From assembly GCA_002501485.1 (NCBI GenBank), contig DLTS01000068.1, positions 1-26,508 of the forward strand: a DNA stretch of 26,508 nucleotides, written 5' to 3'. The stretch comes from Acidimicrobiaceae bacterium UBA7830 (GTDB lineage: Bacteria; Actinomycetota; Acidimicrobiia; Acidimicrobiales; Ilumatobacteraceae). A model generated the notes under the pieces. That model was given only the letters and a program-made list of their open reading frames with translations. It made no database searches and was not told where the DNA came from. This document shows, one piece after another, positions 23,664 through 26,508 of this stretch. The position numbers were made by a program, and so were the translations under genes. Each line of letters starts with the position of its first letter. Position 1 is the stretch's first letter.

Positions 23664-24654
23664 CGGTCCCCCGGCTGATTGTGATTTCACCTTCGGCGTC
23701 GAGCCGGTTCACCACAGCAACAATTTCTGCTTGCGCTACTTGAACGTCGGCGAGGCGGGCCGGGCCGAGCACTTCGATTTCTTCCCGGAGTACTTCTGCG
23801 GCGCGTTCTGACATGTTCTCCAAAATGGTGGTGACGGTGTCGTCGCCAACACCTTTCATTGCGAGTGGCATTTTTGACATGTCGACAGATGCAAGGATTT
23901 TCTGGATGGCTCGAGAGTCGAGCGATGTGATGTCTTCGAACAAGAAGAGCCGTCGTTTGACCTCTGATGCCATGTGTTCGTCAAGTGAGCCGAGGGCGTC
24001 GAGGACGCTTGTTTCGGTTTCACGATCTGAGCGATTAAGCAGGTCGACGAGTGCGTCAACTCCACCGACCCGATATTGCCGTTCGAAGGCGTTCGGGCCG
24101 AGTTTTTCTTTGATGCCCATTTCGATTGCTTCGACAAGGTCATGCTCGGGGTCATCAAGGTTGGCGATCGCAACTGCGGTTTCTGTTCGAAGCTCTGACG
24201 GGAGTTCCAACATGATGCTTGCGGCTTTGTCCGCGGTGAGAAATGACAGCAGTACTGCGCAGGTGATGGGGAGTTCTCCGGCAAGGGTTCGTACCAGGAG
24301 CTGTGTGTCAACTCGGTACACCCATGAGAACGGTGGGTCGATGACTCGCCGGTCGATGCCAGCGACAATGGTGTCAGCTCGTTCTGGTGCAGCGAGTTCA
24401 AGGAGGCTTCTTACTCGTCCGAGGCCACCTGATACTGAGCCTGCCCGTTTTGACCATTGTTTGGTGAAGTCGTCAAGCACTACTGAGGTTGCGTCAGAGT
24501 TGACGTCACCAAGTGATGCGATTTCGGTGGCGATTTCTGCGACCTGGTCTTCGTCAAGGTGTGCGAGGACTTTGGCTGCAGTTGCTTGTGGCATGGAGAG
24601 CAGCAGCAGAGCAGATTTGCGTGCACCTGGGATTTCTTCTTTGCGTCGGCTCAT
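23647..24654 (-). CDS. fliG: Flagellar rotor/switch protein FliG
   Basis: The chosen ATG at 24654 (MSRRKEEIPG) overlaps the fliF stop (ATGA), with GGTGA upstream; 335 residues, normal for FliG. A longer form from 24684 is possible. The N-terminal domain (KSALLLLSMPQATAAKVLAH) binds FliF. A middle armadillo domain and a C-terminal charged domain (GDDTVTTILENMSERAAEVL, then EIEVLGPARLADVQVAQ) contact FliM and the stator. It acts on the cytoplasmic face of the MS ring to generate torque. Its end overlaps the fliH start by 17 bases. Confidence 0.96.
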   Translation of the reverse strand: MSRRKEEIPGARKSALLLLSMPQATAAKVLAHLDEDQVAEIATEIASLGDVNSDATSVVLDDFTKQWSKRAGSVSGGLGRVRSLLELAAPERADTIVAGIDRRVIDPPFSWVYRVDTQLLVRTLAGELPITCAVLLSFLTADKAASIMLELPSELRTETAVAIANLDDPEHDLVEAIEMGIKEKLGPNAFERQYRVGGVDALVDLLNRSDRETETSVLDALGSLDEHMASEVKRRLFLFEDITSLDSRAIQKILASVDMSKMPLAMKGVGDDTVTTILENMSERAAEVLREEIEVLGPARLADVQVAQAEIVAVVNRLDAEGEITISRGTDALVV

Positions 24655-26198
24655 TGGGTCACCGCCGTTCGCTCGGTCATCCATGATCCGATGAGTTCTG
24701 CGACGTCGTCTGGATGTTCAGATGATACGAGTGCGAGCTGCTCGCCGGGGTTGAGGGCGGTCATATCAGCGGTCGGTGTTGTTCGCTCGAGTGCCTGGGT
24801 TTCACCAGAGAGCAGCGCTTCGAGTTTGTCGGCTGCTCCGTCAGTTGTTGTTGATTTGCGTGCTCGACGGAATGAGAGCAGGGCGAGCAGTCCGGCGATG
24901 GCGGCAAACCCGGCGATAATTCCGGTTCGCATGGTTGCTTGCTGCGCGGCAGCTGCGTCGGCGACACCGGCGGCCTCGGTTGCGGCTTCGTTTGCTGCGG
25001 TGAGTTGCTGTTCTGCGGTCGTGTCGAATGCGAGAGCGGCGACTGACAGGTTGCCGTTTTCAACAGAGAGTCCAGTGGCTGCTTCAACGAGGGTGGTGAG
25101 TGTCGCCATATCGGCGGGGTCAACCGCTGCGGAGTCAACGACAACCGAGGCGGTGAGTGTTTGTACATCTCCCCCGTTGGATTCAACGGTTTTCACCGAT
25201 CGGTCAACTAAGAAGTCGGCGTCAACGTCGGCTCGTACGGTGCTCGCCACTCCAAGGGTGTCGATGTCGCCGGTTCCGAGGATGCCTTCTGCGGTTGTAG
25301 GGTCGTCTGATTCGATAACAGTTGACGCAGCAGAGCGAAGTTGTTCTCCGTTGTCGTCGAGTACGGGTCTGAAGATCTCTGATACTTCAGAGGTTGCTGA
25401 CCAGTCGACAGTTGCGTTCACCGCGACTCGGGCGTTTCCGGGACCTGCGACCGCTTCGACGATGGCGAGGACGTCACCGGCGATGTTCGCTTCGAGTTCA
25501 CGGGTGCGTTCGAGGTCGTCGGCTGGTGCTCCGTTGGTTGCACCTGGTGCGGTGAGCACAGTTCCGTTTTGATCGGTGATGGTCACTTGTTCGGTGGTAA
25601 GTCCTTCTACTGCTCCGGAGACGAGGGATGCGATTGCGATGACTTGTGAGCTGGTGAGTCGACTGTTGGTGTTCAACATGACTGACGCCGAGGCTTGGAT
25701 GGTGTCGTTGACGAACAGGTCTTGTTCTGGAATGACAAGGTTCACTCGGGCTTCGTCTACCGATGCCATTTCTTCGAGCGAGTTTTCGATTTCGGTTGCG
25801 AGGCCTCGCTGGTAGGCAATGCGCTGCTGGAACTGTGTCGATGTGATTCCGAGACCGTCGAGTGTAGAGAAGCCGTCACTTTGTGAGCTTGGGCTCACAC
25901 CGGCACGTTCGATCAGCAGGCGGGCTTCGTAGATGTCGTTTTCTGGGACTCGCACGGTGGCACCACGGTCGGTGATGTCGTAGTTGATGCCAGAGTCGCG
26001 GAGCTGCTCGGTGATTGACGCAGCATCAGCGGTGGTGAGTTCGGTGTACAGCGGTGCCATTGGGCTTTGGCTGGTCGTGTTTGCGTAGAAGAAGACGCCT
26101 GCTGCGATCGCTGCGACCATCGCGACGCTGCCGACTTTTTGAAGAGTTGAGAACCCTTCGGTTGCAGTGTTGAACTTGGACATCAATGTGCCGGCCAT
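24651..26198 (-). CDS. fliF: Flagellar MS-ring protein FliF
   Basis: A 515-residue protein with two membrane helices (about residues 20-41 and 422-440) that bracket the extracytoplasmic ring-building domains. Recognisable parts are PLYTELTTADAASITEQL (RBM1), TSTQFQQRIAYQRGLATEIE and VDEARVNLVIPEQDLF (RBM2), plus SSQVIAIASLVSGAVEGL and the beta-collar region. The short cytoplasmic C-terminus (HPDDVAELIGSWM) is the FliG-binding end. Start ATG 26198 shares one base with the fliE stop. Length is close to the usual 520-560. Confidence 0.97.
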   Translation of the reverse strand: MAGTLMSKFNTATEGFSTLQKVGSVAMVAAIAAGVFFYANTTSQSPMAPLYTELTTADAASITEQLRDSGINYDITDRGATVRVPENDIYEARLLIERAGVSPSSQSDGFSTLDGLGITSTQFQQRIAYQRGLATEIENSLEEMASVDEARVNLVIPEQDLFVNDTIQASASVMLNTNSRLTSSQVIAIASLVSGAVEGLTTEQVTITDQNGTVLTAPGATNGAPADDLERTRELEANIAGDVLAIVEAVAGPGNARVAVNATVDWSATSEVSEIFRPVLDDNGEQLRSAASTVIESDDPTTAEGILGTGDIDTLGVASTVRADVDADFLVDRSVKTVESNGGDVQTLTASVVVDSAAVDPADMATLTTLVEAATGLSVENGNLSVAALAFDTTAEQQLTAANEAATEAAGVADAAAAQQATMRTGIIAGFAAIAGLLALLSFRRARKSTTTDGAADKLEALLSGETQALERTTPTADMTALNPGEQLALVSSEHPDDVAELIGSWMTERTAVTQ

Positions 26199-26488
26199 CA
26201 GATATTCATCCCCATGATCTGGTTGAAGGCGCTAATTGCCTTGTTTCGGACTGAAACGGTGACTTGCGTGGCGAGTTGCGCTTCGGTTGCCGCCACGACG
26301 TAGCTCGTCAATGATTCGAGGTCACCGGTTGCTGCTGCTCCTGCAAAGCTGTCGGCGATCTGGTGTGACTCGTCGAGCGATTTGACGGCGTTTGAGATTT
26401 TGTCGGTGAAGGATGCGTCGTCTTGGGTTTTCTGGGTCGCAGTGACTGGTGCCGCGCCTACCGACTGGGTGACCGCGGTGACGTTCAC
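26198..26488 (-). CDS. fliE: Flagellar hook-basal body protein FliE
   Basis: A 96-residue protein with a GTG start and GGAG 9 bases upstream. The C-terminal half has the FliE pattern (TEAQLATQVTVSVRNKAISA, then FNQIMGMNI), and the middle has KISNAVKSLDESHQIAD. FliE links the MS ring to the proximal rod and is an early export substrate. It is the first complete gene of the flagellar block in this window and overlaps the preceding flgC-like end by four bases (GTGA). Confidence 0.95.
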   Translation of the reverse strand: MNVTAVTQSVGAAPVTATQKTQDDASFTDKISNAVKSLDESHQIADSFAGAAATGDLESLTSYVVAATEAQLATQVTVSVRNKAISAFNQIMGMNI

Positions 26489-26508
26489 TTGCCGATCTCC
26501 AGTGCTCG
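26485..26508 (-). CDS. flgC: C-terminal end of probable FlgC, cut by the window edge
   Basis: The last 24 bases read on the minus strand as RALEIGK followed by TGA (26485-26487). This is the kind of C-terminus found in the proximal rod protein FlgC, which normally precedes fliE in flgB-flgC-fliE operons. Only seven residues are visible, so the call rests mainly on gene order. Confidence 0.5.
   Translation of the reverse strand, partial: RALEIGK

Noticed and set aside
23813..24694. 293-codon plus-strand open frame opposite fliG
   Set aside because: Its product is Ser/Arg-rich with no domain character, and the real coding signal is fliG on the other strand.
24559..25572. 337-codon plus-strand open frame opposite fliF/fliG
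   Set aside because: It is antisense to two firmly identified flagellar genes, and its translation is Ser/Ala/Val-rich without motifs, as expected for a shadow frame.

Overview
The window is bacterial, gene-dense, moderately GC-rich, and uses many GTG starts. The mix of LPXTG-type sorted surface proteins, DUF418 and DUF1330 proteins and a full flagellar export/hook block suggests a flagellated member of the Actinomycetota, perhaps an Acidimicrobiia-like aquatic lineage. That placement is inference from gene content; no rRNA or tRNA was seen.

Layout. (1) Bases 1-5.5 kb hold unrelated housekeeping and metabolic genes: a 5'-truncated dual-RCK (TrkA-type) potassium channel/transport protein, a small membrane protein, a DUF418 membrane protein, an SRPBCC protein, a possible orphan C-terminal coding fragment, an amidase-signature enzyme, and an unknown small protein. 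(2) Bases 5.5-15.3 kb are a surface-protein island. An SGNH-like lipoprotein gene diverges from a tetR-like gene, and a perfect 8-bp-arm dyad (6511-6533) lies between them. The tetR gene overlaps (ATGA) a 1249-codon mosaic surface protein with a delta-60 propeller, InlB-type repeats, a Ca-binding-like stretch and LPNTG. After a 95-bp gap come three paralogous LPATG proteins with a candidate Cys-Gln thioester pair, then two small membrane proteins. From the first paralogue to the first small membrane protein, each stop overlaps the next start. A 99-bp duplicated gene junction and a 32-codon mini-ORF between paralogues 2 and 3 record a tandem duplication. No sortase gene is in the window. (3) Bases 15.4-17.6 kb hold a DUF1330 protein, a lipoprotein with three Cys-containing internal repeats, a 388-bp stretch without a convincing gene, and a small membrane protein. 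(4) From 17.6 kb to the right edge, on the minus strand, lies a compact flagellar operon in transcription order (flgC)-fliE-fliF-fliG-fliH-fliI-fliJ-fliK-flgD-flgE.

How the genes work together. FliE joins the rod to the FliF MS ring, FliG is the rotor protein, FliH/I/J form the export ATPase complex, FliK controls hook length, FlgD caps the hook, and FlgE is the hook subunit. Two of these have unusual architectures. FlgD carries a complete C-terminal lytic transglycosylase (SLT) domain. FliH carries an approximately 83-residue histone-H1-like Lys/Ala/Pro/Thr tail. The best candidates for undescribed biology are the FlgD-SLT fusion and the TetR-linked adhesin island.
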